This document shows, piece after piece, positions 1 through 8,323 of a DNA stretch of 18,892 nt. Under the pieces are notes generated by a model, which saw only the letters and a program-made list of their open reading frames with translations, was not told the DNA's origin and made no database searches. A program made the translations under genes and the position numbers. The stretch is taken from contig VBME01000143.1 of NCBI GenBank assembly GCA_005878995.1, forward strand, positions 1 through 18,892, in the 5' to 3' direction. The stretch is from Methanobacteriota archaeon. GTDB taxonomy: Archaea; Thermoplasmatota; Thermoplasmata; RBG-16-68-12. How positions within the stretch are numbered: the first letter of the stretch is position 1; every line of letters begins with the position of its first letter.

Positions 1-1795
1 CGCCGTGGTGTTGATTCGTCGTGTCGTCGTACACGATGATGGCAGCTCCGGCCGCGTCGACCGTGACGGCGAAGAAGTCCGCCATGCTGCGGTCCCCGTT
101 GCTCAGGGTGCAGCCGATACCCCCTTGACAGATCTGCCCGAAGTGCATCGGGTGCTCGCTCGCGCGGACCTGGTAGATCGTCGATCGCGGCGGGGACTTG
201 AAGTCGAATCGGACCTGCGCGAAGTACGCGTACCATGGGAACCCTGCGGCTGCTGGACGGTTTGCGAACCAGCTCGGGAACGCGTCCGGATCGCCGCGGA
301 CTTCCGTCCCGTACCACACGACGTCCACGATGCCGGAGGCGCCGCCGACGATCCAAGGCCAGACATTCGTGTTCGACGGATGGCCGTTCACCTGGAGGAC
401 CTTGGACCATGTGTCGCCGCCGTCTTTCGATCCGCTGACGTAGACGTTATGATTACTCGCGTCGACCCAGGCGACGTACAAGTTGCCGGCTCGATCAACC
501 GCGGCGTTCGCGAACAGGTCGCCGACCACACCGCCCGGGCTCGTCGGCGCCGCGAGCGCTTTGAAGGAAATCCCAGTCCGAACGCCGGCTGGGACATGGC
601 CGCGGATCACCTCGACATGGTCATCCCGGACGCAGGGGAGATAGAGGTTACGGAGCACCGGGTCGAACTTCGTCTGCCCGCATGTGGCGCCGTCGCCCAC
701 CGTAACCGCATCGGCGGCGTTCACAAAGACGAGTCCGCCGGTCGGGTCCCCGATACCAGTCGAGCCAGGAGACGAGAACACTTCCATCCCGAGGGGCACT
801 TGGTGGACGGTGAGGAAGACCGTGTTGTCGTCGGCTCCCGACGTGAGGCCGTTGTCCATCGCGAACCATTGACGGTCGACGGCGGTGGAGGGGACGCCGG
901 CGGTATTCTTCCGCCACGTGTTGCCGCCGTCATTCGACACCGCGGTGCCAAGCTCCGCGAGCGCCTCAAGGTCGACGAAGTACGCGAAGCCCTGGTCGTC
1001 CGTGACGACGTCGGTGTCGCCCCCTCCCGGAGGCGGATCGGGGCGCGCGTCAATCGGCGAGACGACGTGAAACGAATTGCCCGCGTCTGTGGACTTGTGG
1101 ACGAAGCTTTGCGTGGTCGATGTCCCCCAGGGACCCGATTCCCAGATGTTTCCCGCTTGGTCCACGTGGACAATCGGTTCCCCTTCCGTCCGCTGGGCGT
1201 CCACGATCGTACTCGGCGCAAAGACGATCCCCCCGGTTCCGTGGGTCGGGTTCGGCACCGGCGGGCCTGGTGTGAAGCTCAAGACCGCGGAGCCCGTGTA
1301 GGCCGAGTTGATGACGAGGAAGGGGACGACTCGGACTTCGTAAACGCCCGGCACCGGGAGTTCCAGGAAGACTTCCTCCGAGGTCGTGCCGCCTGCCGCG
1401 GACGAGTCGACTTGGAATCCGTCCGAGTTGTACACGTAGAGGTCGAAGTCGTTGCCGCTATCGGGCCATTCAATCCGGATCGTCACGCCACCCGAATGGC
1501 GATCCCAGAAGTCCGCTGCGACGTCGATGGTGAGGAAGAAGTGGTCGCACTGGACGTTCCCAATATCGGTATCCGGCGGACAGAGCTCCGGAACCGGCGT
1601 GGACTGCGCAAGGTAGGACGCTCCCTGCCACGACGTGTTGGGAGAGGATTCCGACACGACGCCACTCGAGGGGTCCGCGGCCGCGGCGAGGCCGGTCATG
1701 GTCGACATGACTAGGGCGACGGCGGCCAAGGTGCTGAGCGAAAGGACTCCAAGGCGACGGCGTCGGCTGGGCCCGCGCGACCGGGGAGAAGACAT
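1..1795 (-). CDS. Secreted PPC-domain / BNR (Asp-box) repeat protein, sialidase-like fold, 3' end missing
   Basis: The open frame has no stop before the window edge, so at least 598 residues are present and the C-terminus is lost. The start ATG at 1795 is preceded by a GAGGT ribosome binding site about 5 nt upstream. Residues 1-40 form an export signal: an Arg-rich n-region (RSRGPSRRRRLG), a hydrophobic stretch and an Ala-rich end. Residues about 83-175 look like a PPC-type beta-sandwich (NDFDLYVYNSDG near 115, then VPGVYEVRVVPF). The rest resembles a beta-propeller with Asp-box motifs STDAGNSF (235), SNDGGNTW (287) and SKDGGDTW (456). Asp-boxes occur in sialidases and in many non-catalytic propellers. 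No catalytic Arg triad or Tyr/Glu pair could be assigned, so enzyme activity is not claimed. The protein is probably extracellular. It is a separate unit from the mevalonate operon upstream, 147 nt away. The open frame on the opposite strand across this region is an artefact of high GC. Confidence 0.85.
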   Translation of the reverse strand, partial: MSSPRSRGPSRRRRLGVLSLSTLAAVALVMSTMTGLAAAADPSSGVVSESSPNTSWQGASYLAQSTPVPELCPPDTDIGNVQCDHFFLTIDVAADFWDRHSGGVTIRIEWPDSGNDFDLYVYNSDGFQVDSSAAGGTTSEEVFLELPVPGVYEVRVVPFLVINSAYTGSAVLSFTPGPPVPNPTHGTGGIVFAPSTIVDAQRTEGEPIVHVDQAGNIWESGPWGTSTTQSFVHKSTDAGNSFHVVSPIDARPDPPPGGGDTDVVTDDQGFAYFVDLEALAELGTAVSNDGGNTWRKNTAGVPSTAVDRQWFAMDNGLTSGADDNTVFLTVHQVPLGMEVFSSPGSTGIGDPTGGLVFVNAADAVTVGDGATCGQTKFDPVLRNLYLPCVRDDHVEVIRGHVPAGVRTGISFKALAAPTSPGGVVGDLFANAAVDRAGNLYVAWVDASNHNVYVSGSKDGGDTWSKVLQVNGHPSNTNVWPWIVGGASGIVDVVWYGTEVRGDPDAFPSWFANRPAAAGFPWYAYFAQVRFDFKSPPRSTIYQVRASEHPMHFGQICQGGIGCTLSNGDRSMADFFAVTVDAAGAAIIVYDDTTNQHHG

Positions 1796-1942
1796 GGGTA
1801 ACCTCGCGGGGTAAAACGAATCGCTCCGTTAGAATCGAGTCGTTTCAGGAATGTAACCAAGTGTCCGAAGAAACAGCAGGCAACTCTCTACGTCAGATCC
1901 GTCGTTCGAGGCACCCGCTCCGCGTCGGACTTGCGCATCCCG

Positions 1943-2341
1943 TCATGCGGGCCGAAACTTGTATCCGTAGTGGATGACGCCCGCGTCTCCTTCTTGGCCC
2001 AGTTTCCGGAACGTCGCCTGGACCTTCATCCCAATCTTGACGTCTTCCGACTTGACATCAATCAGCTGGGACGTCAGGCGGACGCCCTCGTCCATCTGGA
2101 CGATCGCCATGACATACGGTTTCTGCATCTCGAACTGGGCGGGCGCGTCGTGGATCACCGTATACGTGACGACGGTGCCTTTGCCCTTGAGCTGCACCCG
2201 CTGCATCTTCCCGACGGACCGGCGCCCGCACGTCGGGCACACGGCCCGCGGCGGGAAGTCGACTTTGCCGCAGCTCCCGCACTTCGTGCCGATCAAATTG
2301 TAGCGGCTTTGGATCTCCCGCCAGAACCGAGGGATCGCCAC
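1943..2341 (-). CDS. DUF35 zinc-ribbon/OB-fold protein of the thiolase-HMGCS complex
   Basis: This 132-residue protein starts with GTG one base after the thiolase stop, so it is the last gene of the operon. The N-terminus has a rubredoxin-like zinc ribbon with paired cysteines C21/C24 and C35/C38 (CGSCG, CPTCG). Residues about 48-130 form an OB-fold-type segment (GKGTVVTYTVIHDAPAQF, then KPYVMAIVQMDEG). In archaea such DUF35 proteins bridge acetoacetyl-CoA thiolase and HMG-CoA synthase, share the CoA site and channel the acetoacetyl-CoA intermediate (established for a methanogen complex). The gene order here fits that role directly. No zinc-ligand loss or truncation is seen; the length is typical. 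A function as a generic acyl-CoA-binding subunit is the only real alternative. Confidence 0.93.
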   Translation of the reverse strand: MAIPRFWREIQSRYNLIGTKCGSCGKVDFPPRAVCPTCGRRSVGKMQRVQLKGKGTVVTYTVIHDAPAQFEMQKPYVMAIVQMDEGVRLTSQLIDVKSEDVKIGMKVQATFRKLGQEGDAGVIHYGYKFRPA

Positions 2342-2342
2342 C

Positions 2343-3512
2343 TCAGTCCCCCCGCTCGAAGATGTGGACGACCGCCGTGGCCCCGGTGCCGCCCAGGGTG
2401 TGCGTCAGTCCGCGGCGCGCTCCGACGACCTGACGTTTGCCGCCTTGCCCGCGCAGCTGCCGCACGATTTCGACGGCTTGCGCGACGCCCGTCGCGCCGA
2501 CCGGTTGGCCGCGGGCCTTCAGGCCGCCCGACGTGTTCACGGAAATCTTGCCGTTCAGCGCGGTGAGGCCATCCGCCGTGGCGGGGCCGCCCTTCCCTTT
2601 CTCGACGAACCGCAGGTCCTCGATTGCGAGAATCTCCGAGATCGTGAAGTTGTCGTGGACCTCCGCGACCTGGATGTCTTTCGGGTGGAGCCGCGCCTCC
2701 GCGAACGCCCGCTTGCCCGCGATGACGGTCGCGTCCATCATCGTGATGTCGCGTCGATCGTGGACCGCGAGGAAGTCGCTCGCCTGGCCCGAGCCCGCGA
2801 TGCGGATCGGCGTGTCCGTGAACTTGCGGGCCTTCTGCATCTCGCACAGCACGACGGCGGCCGCGCCGTCCGAGAGGGGGGCGCAGTCGAACAGGCCGAG
2901 CGGCTCCGCGACCCAGGGCGCCTGGAGGACCGTTTCGATCGTGATCTCCTTCTGGAATTGCGCCTCCGGATTCAGGGCGCCGTTCTTGTGGTTCTTCACC
3001 GCGACGGCCGCCATCTGCTCCCGCGTCGTGCCGTACTCGTACATGTGGCGGCGGGCCATCATTGCGTATAGGCCGGCGAACGTCGCGCCGAACACGCTCT
3101 CCCACTCCTGGTCCGCGGTGGACGACAGGATCTCCGCGGCTTGGACCTCGCCGACGTCCGTCATCTTCTCTGCGCCGCCGACGACGACGATGTCGTGCAT
3201 CCCGGAGGCAATCGCGAGGCGCGCCTGGAGGAGCGCAATCGCGCCGCAGGCGCCGCCGCCTTCCACGCGGACCGTTGGGAGGTGCATGTCCGCGAGGCCC
3301 GAGTAGTCCGCGACGAGCGCGGACACATGCTCCTGGTCGATGAACTTCCCCGCGCTCATGTTGCCGATGTAGACCGCGTCGATGTCTTCCGAGCGGAGCT
3401 TTGCGTCTTGAATCGCCTTCAATCCGGCCTCGATCCCGAGGTCCCGGAAGGAACGGTCCCACAGCTCGCCGAACTCCGTCTCCCCGACGCCGATCACCGC
3501 GACGTCCCGCAT
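2343..3512 (-). CDS. Archaeal acetyl-CoA C-acetyltransferase (thiolase, SCP-x-like type)
   Basis: The 389-residue protein condenses two acetyl-CoA to acetoacetyl-CoA, the first mevalonate step. The acylated nucleophile is Cys89 in VEGGGACGAIAL. His286 lies in EVHDNFT, the HDxF motif of SCP-x-like and archaeal thiolases. It is followed by NTSGGLKARGQPVGATG (326-342) and a glycine-rich GGTGATAVVHIFER end. The second active-site cysteine of classical biosynthetic thiolases is not evident at the C-terminus, as expected for this archaeal subtype. The start ATG at 3512 lies 4 nt after the HMG-CoA synthase stop, and the DUF35 partner follows 1 nt after its own stop, so the three are almost certainly cotranscribed and probably assemble together. 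Length is normal. Confidence 0.95.
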   Translation of the reverse strand: MRDVAVIGVGETEFGELWDRSFRDLGIEAGLKAIQDAKLRSEDIDAVYIGNMSAGKFIDQEHVSALVADYSGLADMHLPTVRVEGGGACGAIALLQARLAIASGMHDIVVVGGAEKMTDVGEVQAAEILSSTADQEWESVFGATFAGLYAMMARRHMYEYGTTREQMAAVAVKNHKNGALNPEAQFQKEITIETVLQAPWVAEPLGLFDCAPLSDGAAAVVLCEMQKARKFTDTPIRIAGSGQASDFLAVHDRRDITMMDATVIAGKRAFAEARLHPKDIQVAEVHDNFTISEILAIEDLRFVEKGKGGPATADGLTALNGKISVNTSGGLKARGQPVGATGVAQAVEIVRQLRGQGGKRQVVGARRGLTHTLGGTGATAVVHIFERGD

Positions 3513-3516
3513 CGGC

Positions 3517-4569
3517 TCAGGCCTCCCGCATCAGGATCTTACCGCGGTACTTCGCGTACGTCGCGTAGTCGACGAACGCATGGTCCGCGATCATCTCCTT
3601 GATCGTCGGGGTCGCGTCCCGGCGGATCTTCGTGATTTCGTCCGTGACGGTGAGGTCGAATGCGTCGGATCCCGCGCCGCTGCCGTAGCCCACCGCGAAG
3701 ATGCGGTCGCCCGCCTCCGCTTCGTCCAAGATCGCGCAGAGGCCCACCATGATCGCGCCGCTGTAGGTGTTCCCGATGTCCCGCACGCACAACCCGGCGT
3801 CGATCTGCGGGTCCTTGAAGCCGAGCTGCTTCGCCACGCGGACCGGGAATTTCCCGTTCGGCTGATGGAACACGGCGTAGTCGTAGTCTTCCGCAGTCGT
3901 GCCGGCCCGCTTGAAGAGAAGTTGGGCGCAGTTGACGACGTGCTTGAAGTACGCGGGCTCCCCCGTGAAGCGGCCGCCGTGGCTCGGATATCGCTGGCCC
4001 TCGCGGCGCCAGAAGTCCGGCGTGTCCGTCGTGTAGGAAACCGTGTGGCTGATGTCCGCCACGGCGTGGTCCACACCGATCAGGAGGGCGGCGCCGCCTG
4101 CCGAGGCGCTGTATTCGAGGGCATCGCCAGGAGCACCTTGGCTTGTGTCCGATCCGATCGCGAGGCTGTACTTCATCATCTTCGACAGGGTGAGGCCCAT
4201 CGACGTCTGGATCGCGGCGGTGCCGGCCTTGCACGCGAACTCGAAGTCCGCGGCCGTCATCACGGGCGCCGAACCGATCGCCTCCGCGACAATCGTCGCG
4301 GTCGGTTTGACGGCGTACGGATGGGATTCGGAGCCGACGTAGATCGCGCCGATCTCCGTAGGATCGATGTCGACCTTCGCCATACACGCCCGGGCCGCTT
4401 CGACGGAGATCGTGATCACGTCCTCGTCGGGGCCGGGTACGCTCTTCGCCCGGATGTTCAGCCCGCGGCCCATCGCCTCGCCGTCGGACCCCCAGACCAC
4501 GCCGATGTCTTTCGGTCGAATCCGGTACCGCGGGATGTACCCGCCATAACTGACGATGCCTGCCTTCAT
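3517..4569 (-). CDS. Hydroxymethylglutaryl-CoA synthase (archaeal)
   Basis: The 350-residue enzyme condenses acetoacetyl-CoA with acetyl-CoA to HMG-CoA for isoprenoid lipid synthesis. The catalytic triad is readable: Glu81 ([13 protein letters not shown]), Cys113 ([13 protein letters not shown]) and His235 ([11 protein letters not shown]). NTYSGA (268-273) and the glycine-rich [12 protein letters not shown] near the C-terminus are also typical. The start ATG overlaps the stop of the upstream regulator as ATGA (4566-4569), indicating translational coupling. The thiolase begins 4 nt after the stop. Size matches archaeal HMGCS and is shorter than the eukaryotic enzyme. No missing residue or frameshift is visible. 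Haloarchaeal literature calls the gene hmgB. Confidence 0.97.
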   Translation of the reverse strand: MKAGIVSYGGYIPRYRIRPKDIGVVWGSDGEAMGRGLNIRAKSVPGPDEDVITISVEAARACMAKVDIDPTEIGAIYVGSESHPYAVKPTATIVAEAIGSAPVMTAADFEFACKAGTAAIQTSMGLTLSKMMKYSLAIGSDTSQGAPGDALEYSASAGGAALLIGVDHAVADISHTVSYTTDTPDFWRREGQRYPSHGGRFTGEPAYFKHVVNCAQLLFKRAGTTAEDYDYAVFHQPNGKFPVRVAKQLGFKDPQIDAGLCVRDIGNTYSGAIMVGLCAILDEAEAGDRIFAVGYGSGAGSDAFDLTVTDEITKIRRDATPTIKEMIADHAFVDYATYAKYRGKILMREA

Positions 4570-5243
4570 CCAATCCGCTCCAATCTTGAAATGAGGTCCG
4601 CCTGCTCGAGCTCCGTCCGCGCAAGGAGGATGTTGTCGATCTCCGCGAGCTTCATCGCGAGTTCGTCGATGTTCTCCGGCTGCACGTACACGACCATGGC
4701 CGGCTTGAGGGGATTCGCCTTGATCGCGATCATCGGCGACCGCCCGTACTTGACGCCGGTGAAGAGCAAGGCGCGCTCGCTCGTGGATCCGTAGATCCGA
4801 AGATAGTCCGTCGCATCGAGCGTCGTAATCGCCTTCAGCGAGTCGATCACCGTGTAGCCGTTCACGAGCCGCCGGGCATTCTGTTTTTGCGTCAACAGCA
4901 TCCCGTCGATCTTCCTTAAGAAGTCGGCGGCGCGAATGCCGAATGCCCAGTCTCGCATCGACGGGATCGCATCGGAGTATTCCCGGAATCGCTTCGTGAG
5001 CTTCTGTCCGGTCCGCTGGTCGATCTCGAGGAGCGCATCAACGAGGCGATGGATCGTCCGGATCCCGGGCGAAGTGCGCCGCCCCGCCTCGTAGTCGGAG
5101 ATGACAGATGGGGAGACGCGCATATGGGTTGCTAGAACCGTCTGGGAGATCCGAAGTTCCTCGCGCCACTTCCGCATCGTCTTGCCCGGTTGGTCAGACA
5201 AGGCGATTTCCCCCGCGATTTTCTCGCGGAGTGGGAACTCCAT
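4566..5243 (-). CDS. XRE-type HTH transcriptional regulator leading the mevalonate operon
   Basis: The protein has 225 residues from the ATG at 5243. Residues about 24-75 form an XRE/Cro-type helix-turn-helix ([20 protein letters not shown], then [11 protein letters not shown]). The remainder is an archaeal-specific C-terminal domain with an alpha/beta end (residues about 145-205, e.g. [20 protein letters not shown]) that could sense a ligand; this architecture resembles archaeal COG1709-type regulators. An in-frame ATG at 5258 would add five residues, but the TATA box at 5264-5273 puts transcription start near 5243, so the downstream ATG is preferred as a leaderless start. The stop overlaps the HMG-CoA synthase start by four bases. 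Being first in the operon suggests it controls mevalonate flux and possibly itself (inference). Confidence 0.88.
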   Translation of the reverse strand: MEFPLREKIAGEIALSDQPGKTMRKWREELRISQTVLATHMRVSPSVISDYEAGRRTSPGIRTIHRLVDALLEIDQRTGQKLTKRFREYSDAIPSMRDWAFGIRAADFLRKIDGMLLTQKQNARRLVNGYTVIDSLKAITTLDATDYLRIYGSTSERALLFTGVKYGRSPMIAIKANPLKPAMVVYVQPENIDELAMKLAEIDNILLARTELEQADLISRLERIG

Positions 5244-5250
5244 GGGGAAG

Positions 5251-5280
5251 CGACACATGGAGGGCTATATAAGCGTGTCG
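5251..5280. promoter_or_regulatory. Inverted repeat CGACAC-N18-GTGTCG around the TATA box, candidate operator
   Basis: The arms are 5251-5256 and 5275-5280, each 6 bp and exactly complementary, and they straddle the TATA box. A dimeric regulator bound here would block TBP/TFB or polymerase. Autoregulation by the adjacent XRE-type gene is the simplest idea, but 6-bp arms can occur by chance. Confidence 0.3.
5264..5273 (-). promoter_or_regulatory. TATA box of the regulator-HMGCS-thiolase-DUF35 operon
   Basis: On the minus strand the sequence CTTATATAGC is a near-consensus archaeal TATA box. Its centre lies about 26 bases before the ATG at 5243, the usual TATA-to-start distance. The transcript should therefore be leaderless and begin at that ATG. 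It is the only convincing promoter upstream of the four-gene operon. Confidence 0.8.
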
Positions 5281-5415
5281 AAGACGCTATCGGCGCTTGA
5301 CGAGACATCCCATGGACGCTCGACGACGCGGCGTCTCACATCGCCGCCGGGATCGCCGATGGGCGCGATTCGCACAACCCTCAGACACGGCCCAAACTGA
5401 CCGCGAGCCCGCGCC

Positions 5416-5490
5416 GGGTCCGTGGGGTAGCTTGGTCCATCCTTGGTGGTTCGGGACCACTAGACTCCGGTTCAAATCCGGACGGACCCA
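5416..5490 (+). tRNA. tRNA-Pro, anticodon CGG (copy 1)
   Basis: A 75-nt cloverleaf folds fully. The acceptor arms GGGTCCG and CGGACCC pair over 7 bp, followed by discriminator A and no encoded CCA. The anticodon stem GGTGG/CCACT encloses TTCGGGA, giving anticodon CGG for codon CCG. The T arm TCCGG/CCGGA encloses TTCAAAT. No intron is needed. It differs from the second copy at 15853-15927 by one D-loop base (C here, T there). The upstream block CGCACAACCCT at 5371-5381 is shared with copy 2, but this copy lacks the TATA-like bases that follow there. Confidence 0.95.
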
Positions 5491-5532
5491 TCTCAGGGAG
5501 GGCTCACCAAGCCGAGTTCACCCGCCTCCGTG

Positions 5533-5555
5533 GAACGAATGTAAGCTGTTCGTTC
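5533..5555. repeat. Short inverted repeat downstream of the kinase gene
   Basis: GAACGAA (5533-5539) and TTCGTTC (5549-5555) form a perfect 7-bp stem with a 9-nt loop. It lies between the tRNA-Pro gene and the stop of the maltokinase-like gene, so it would fall in the 3' untranslated end of the glucan operon transcript. No T-run follows on either strand, so a terminator role is uncertain. Confidence 0.35.
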
Positions 5556-5579
5556 GAGACCGAATCCAGTTCATTGGTT

Positions 5580-7130
5580 CTAGCGTTGTGCCGGAGCCGC
5601 GAGTGCCGCGATCCCGTCGAGCGGGATCGGAAAGTTTGAGACACGATGCTTCAGCTCGTACTCGAGCTCGTAAAGGGCTTTCTCCATCGCCCAACCCCGG
5701 ATCAGCTGCCGGGCCTCCCTCGAGTCGAGACCGTGGTGCAGCGCAGAGCGAGAGAGGTAGGCCCCGGTGAATCGTCCGACCATATCTTCTTCCCAAGCCG
5801 TCAGTCGTTCCAACATCCCTTCTGCCGGTTCGGAGTGCGCCTTCATGCTAGGAGCGGTCGCGCCACTCGAGACGAGGCTGAGGAAATCTCGGATCGCATA
5901 GTGCCGGACATACGCAAAGGATCGGACGAGGCTCCCCACGTCGCGAAGCGGAGGCAGTTTCCTTCCCCGTTCACCGGATGCCCGGTCCGGCTCGCCCTCA
6001 AAGTCGATGAACAAGAGCTCGCCGTCCGAACGGCGCCGGAGCACTTGGGCCAAGTGCAAATCGGAGTGGATGACGCATTTCACGCCGCCCACGCTTGCCT
6101 CGAGGCGCCGCAGTGTCTCCTCGATCTGCGCGCGAAGGTCGAGGAGGTGAGCTCGGGCCTGACGGGCCGATTCCGCGAGTGTCGTTTCGTCCCCGCGAGC
6201 GAATTGGCCGAGTCGCCGCAGAGCCGATCCGAGGGATCGAGTGGCCGACTTGAACGTGTCGCGGAAATCCTCCTCCGTGAACGGCTCGGTGTGCCAAGGT
6301 CGCGGATGACGGTCGATGAGGGCCTCATGCAAGGCGGCCGTGGCCCCGCCGAGGTCTGATGCAATACCGCGGCTTGCCTCCGCAACGTCCTCGTTTGGGC
6401 CGGCCTCACGGCCCAGGCACCTCCGCCATTCGTCACGGAGCCAAGTGAATAGATCGACCGCATCCACGTGAGCGGTCACGGTCCCTAGAACGAGGCGGTC
6501 CTTTCCCCGTCCCAAAGCGACATCGCCGAGGTGTCGGGCCACATGCGGAAACTTGCGGGCATGCAGCCGGGCCAGGATTTCAGGCTCACGATTCCCCGTA
6601 TCGAGGAACCTGTACGATTTCAGCACGACATCTCCCGAACCCGTCGTGATCCGGAGGAGGAGGTTCGAAGTGTCGCCGCCCGGAATGGAAGATACGGCTC
6701 GAAAGGCGCCGATGTCCTCCCCATCGAAGATCAGGGAATCCCCCGATCCGGTCCGGATTTTCTCCCCTCGTCGAAACGCGTCGACCACGAATCGCGCGTA
6801 GCCCTCCCGACGCTCCGCCTCCATGATGAAGATGGTGCTCTGGTCCGCCTCGAGGGCGAAGGCCTCCCGATCGAGTCGGACACGGGCGAGGGAGAGCGGG
6901 AGGAAGACCGGCCTCGCGCCCGCGTCCGGATCCGTCGCCAGAAGGAGGAAGAAGACAATCGCCTCACTTCCCGATTCCGTAAGGACCGCCCGATCTTTCA
7001 CGGTGAGTCGCGTCGTGCCGTGGATTGAGTCCCCGCACCACCGGAGCGAACCGAGCCAAATCCTCAGGGGACGGGACGTCCGAAGGGCCCGGTCTGTCGC
7101 CTCGATCGCATCCTCAAATCGCGAGGCCAT
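5580..7130 (-). CDS. Maltokinase-like kinase (Mak/Pep2-related, aminoglycoside phosphotransferase fold)
   Basis: The protein has 516 residues from the ATG at 7130, which shares one base with the upstream stop (TGATG). Residues 1-110 resemble the N-terminal cap of maltokinases (LGSLRWCGDSIHG). Then comes a kinase fold: GGDTSNLLLRI (151-161), a candidate ATP-binding Lys171 (VVLKSYRF), the catalytic loop IHSDLHLAQVL with Asp357, and the metal-binding IDFEGEP with Asp376. LPPLRDVGSLVRSF (392-405) and the near-terminal MEKALYELEYELKHR match the family's characteristic tail. Known maltokinases make maltose-1-phosphate from maltose and ATP to feed GlgE. HSDLH replaces the usual HGDLH. It is the last gene of the glucan operon. 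No GlgE or trehalose synthase is in view, so the true substrate is open. An ORF-extended start at 7181 would overlap the neighbour by 52 bases and is rejected. Confidence 0.82.
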   Translation of the reverse strand: MASRFEDAIEATDRALRTSRPLRIWLGSLRWCGDSIHGTTRLTVKDRAVLTESGSEAIVFFLLLATDPDAGARPVFLPLSLARVRLDREAFALEADQSTIFIMEAERREGYARFVVDAFRRGEKIRTGSGDSLIFDGEDIGAFRAVSSIPGGDTSNLLLRITTGSGDVVLKSYRFLDTGNREPEILARLHARKFPHVARHLGDVALGRGKDRLVLGTVTAHVDAVDLFTWLRDEWRRCLGREAGPNEDVAEASRGIASDLGGATAALHEALIDRHPRPWHTEPFTEEDFRDTFKSATRSLGSALRRLGQFARGDETTLAESARQARAHLLDLRAQIEETLRRLEASVGGVKCVIHSDLHLAQVLRRRSDGELLFIDFEGEPDRASGERGRKLPPLRDVGSLVRSFAYVRHYAIRDFLSLVSSGATAPSMKAHSEPAEGMLERLTAWEEDMVGRFTGAYLSRSALHHGLDSREARQLIRGWAMEKALYELEYELKHRVSNFPIPLDGIAALAAPAQR

Positions 7131-8275
7131 CACGTCAACGACCGATACAATTCGAGGGTCTTTGCCGCGATCTGGTCCCACGTGAACTGCTCGAGCACAA
7201 GCCGCCGGCCCGCCTTGCCCATCTTTTCCCCGGTGGCCGGGTCCTCAATGATCCGAGTGATCGCCCGTCCGAGTTTCGCGGGTTCACCAGGTGGCACGAG
7301 GAGTCCGGTCTCTTCATCCACGACGACTTCCTTGATCCCTCCGACCCGGGTCGCGATCACCGGCGTCTCACACGCCATCGCCTCCAGGTTGATGATCCCG
7401 AACGGCTCGTAGACGGACGGGCACGCGAACACCGCGGCCTCGTTGTACAGATTCACGAGATCGTGGTCCTCGAGCATGTCTCGAATCCAGACCACGTCGT
7501 TTCTAGCCTTCAGCGCCGCTCGGAGATCGTCTTCGATTCCCGGGGTGTCCGGCTTGCCGGTCGCGAGGACCAACGTGGTCCCTCCCGGGACATGGTCCAT
7601 CGCATGGAGCAGATCGAAGATCCCTTTCTGGCGGGAGAGTCGACCGACGAAGAACACGAACGGCGTCCGGATCGAGAACTTCGCGAGACTCTCAACCCCG
7701 TCTCGCGGGTAATACTTCTGCGGGTCCACGCCGTTGTGGATCACGGCCACCTTCGATGCCGGAATTGGATACGCTTTCTGGATGTCCGCCTTCATGTCCC
7801 GGGAGACGGCAATCACCGCGTCACAAGCTAGGAGGCCTTCTCTTTCCATCCACAAGCTGAGCTCATACCCGGCGCCCAGTTGCTCCCGCTTCCAGGGCCG
7901 CAAGGGTTCCAGCGAATGGACCGTGGCCACGAGCTTCGCTCCGTAGATCCGCTTCGCCATCGCCCCCGCGAAATTCGTGTACCACGTATGCGTATGCACG
8001 ATCGCGGCATCGATCGGATCCGCGACCATGTTCATGTTGAAGGACAGGACCTGGAGCGCCTTGAGGATCCTGGGGTCGCCCGTCGCAAGGCCGCGGAGCG
8101 TCGCCTGATATCGAAGGATGTTCACTCCCTCGATTTCCGGAGGGGCGCCGACATCGAGTGTTCGGACCTCGACCTTGATGCGCTTCGCTAGCGCCATCGT
8201 GATGTACTTCGCGTGGACACCGGCGCCTCCGTAAATGGCGGGTGGATATTCCCACGTGAAGACGGACGCCTTCAT
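7130..8275 (-). CDS. GT4 glycosyltransferase, GlgM-like (maltose-1-phosphate synthase / glycogen synthase type)
   Basis: The protein has 381 residues from the ATG at 8275. The N-terminal half begins KASVFTWEYPPAIYGGAGVH, the acceptor-side glycine loop found in actinobacterial GlgM/GlgA-type GT4 enzymes. The C-terminal half has IHNGVDPQKYY, FVGRLSRQKGIFDLL, and the retaining E-x7-E site in SVYEPFGIINLEAMACETP, then VPPGEPAKL. GlgM makes maltose-1-phosphate from ADP-glucose and glucose-1-phosphate; related enzymes elongate alpha-1,4-glucans (known family). A GTG at 8296 would add seven residues, but a GGAGGA sequence lies 13 nt before the ATG and homologues start near the conserved strand. Its stop overlaps the kinase start, so they are translationally coupled. 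The donor (ADP- or GDP-glucose) cannot be read from the sequence. Confidence 0.85.
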   Translation of the reverse strand: MKASVFTWEYPPAIYGGAGVHAKYITMALAKRIKVEVRTLDVGAPPEIEGVNILRYQATLRGLATGDPRILKALQVLSFNMNMVADPIDAAIVHTHTWYTNFAGAMAKRIYGAKLVATVHSLEPLRPWKREQLGAGYELSLWMEREGLLACDAVIAVSRDMKADIQKAYPIPASKVAVIHNGVDPQKYYPRDGVESLAKFSIRTPFVFFVGRLSRQKGIFDLLHAMDHVPGGTTLVLATGKPDTPGIEDDLRAALKARNDVVWIRDMLEDHDLVNLYNEAAVFACPSVYEPFGIINLEAMACETPVIATRVGGIKEVVVDEETGLLVPPGEPAKLGRAITRIIEDPATGEKMGKAGRRLVLEQFTWDQIAAKTLELYRSLT

Positions 8276-8323
8276 CGTTGGGACGAAATCCTCCACGGCA
8301 ACGATGAAGGTTCCGGTGTCGGA

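Noticed and set aside
5..1714. 569-codon open frame on the plus strand
   Set aside because: The product is Arg/Asp/Val-rich with no domain sense, and the opposite strand encodes a coherent secreted protein with signal peptide and Asp-boxes. It is an antisense artefact of high GC.
3..1795. Active sialidase assignment for the BNR protein
   Set aside because: Asp-boxes alone do not show catalysis, and the Arg triad and Tyr/Glu pair could not be identified in the visible part.
3580..4794. 404-codon plus-strand frame antisense to HMG-CoA synthase
   Set aside because: The minus-strand HMGCS has all catalytic residues; the plus-strand product has skewed composition and no motif.
7131..7181. Longer start for the maltokinase-like gene
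   Set aside because: It would overlap the GT4 gene by 52 bases; the ATG at 7130 gives a normal TGATG coupling.
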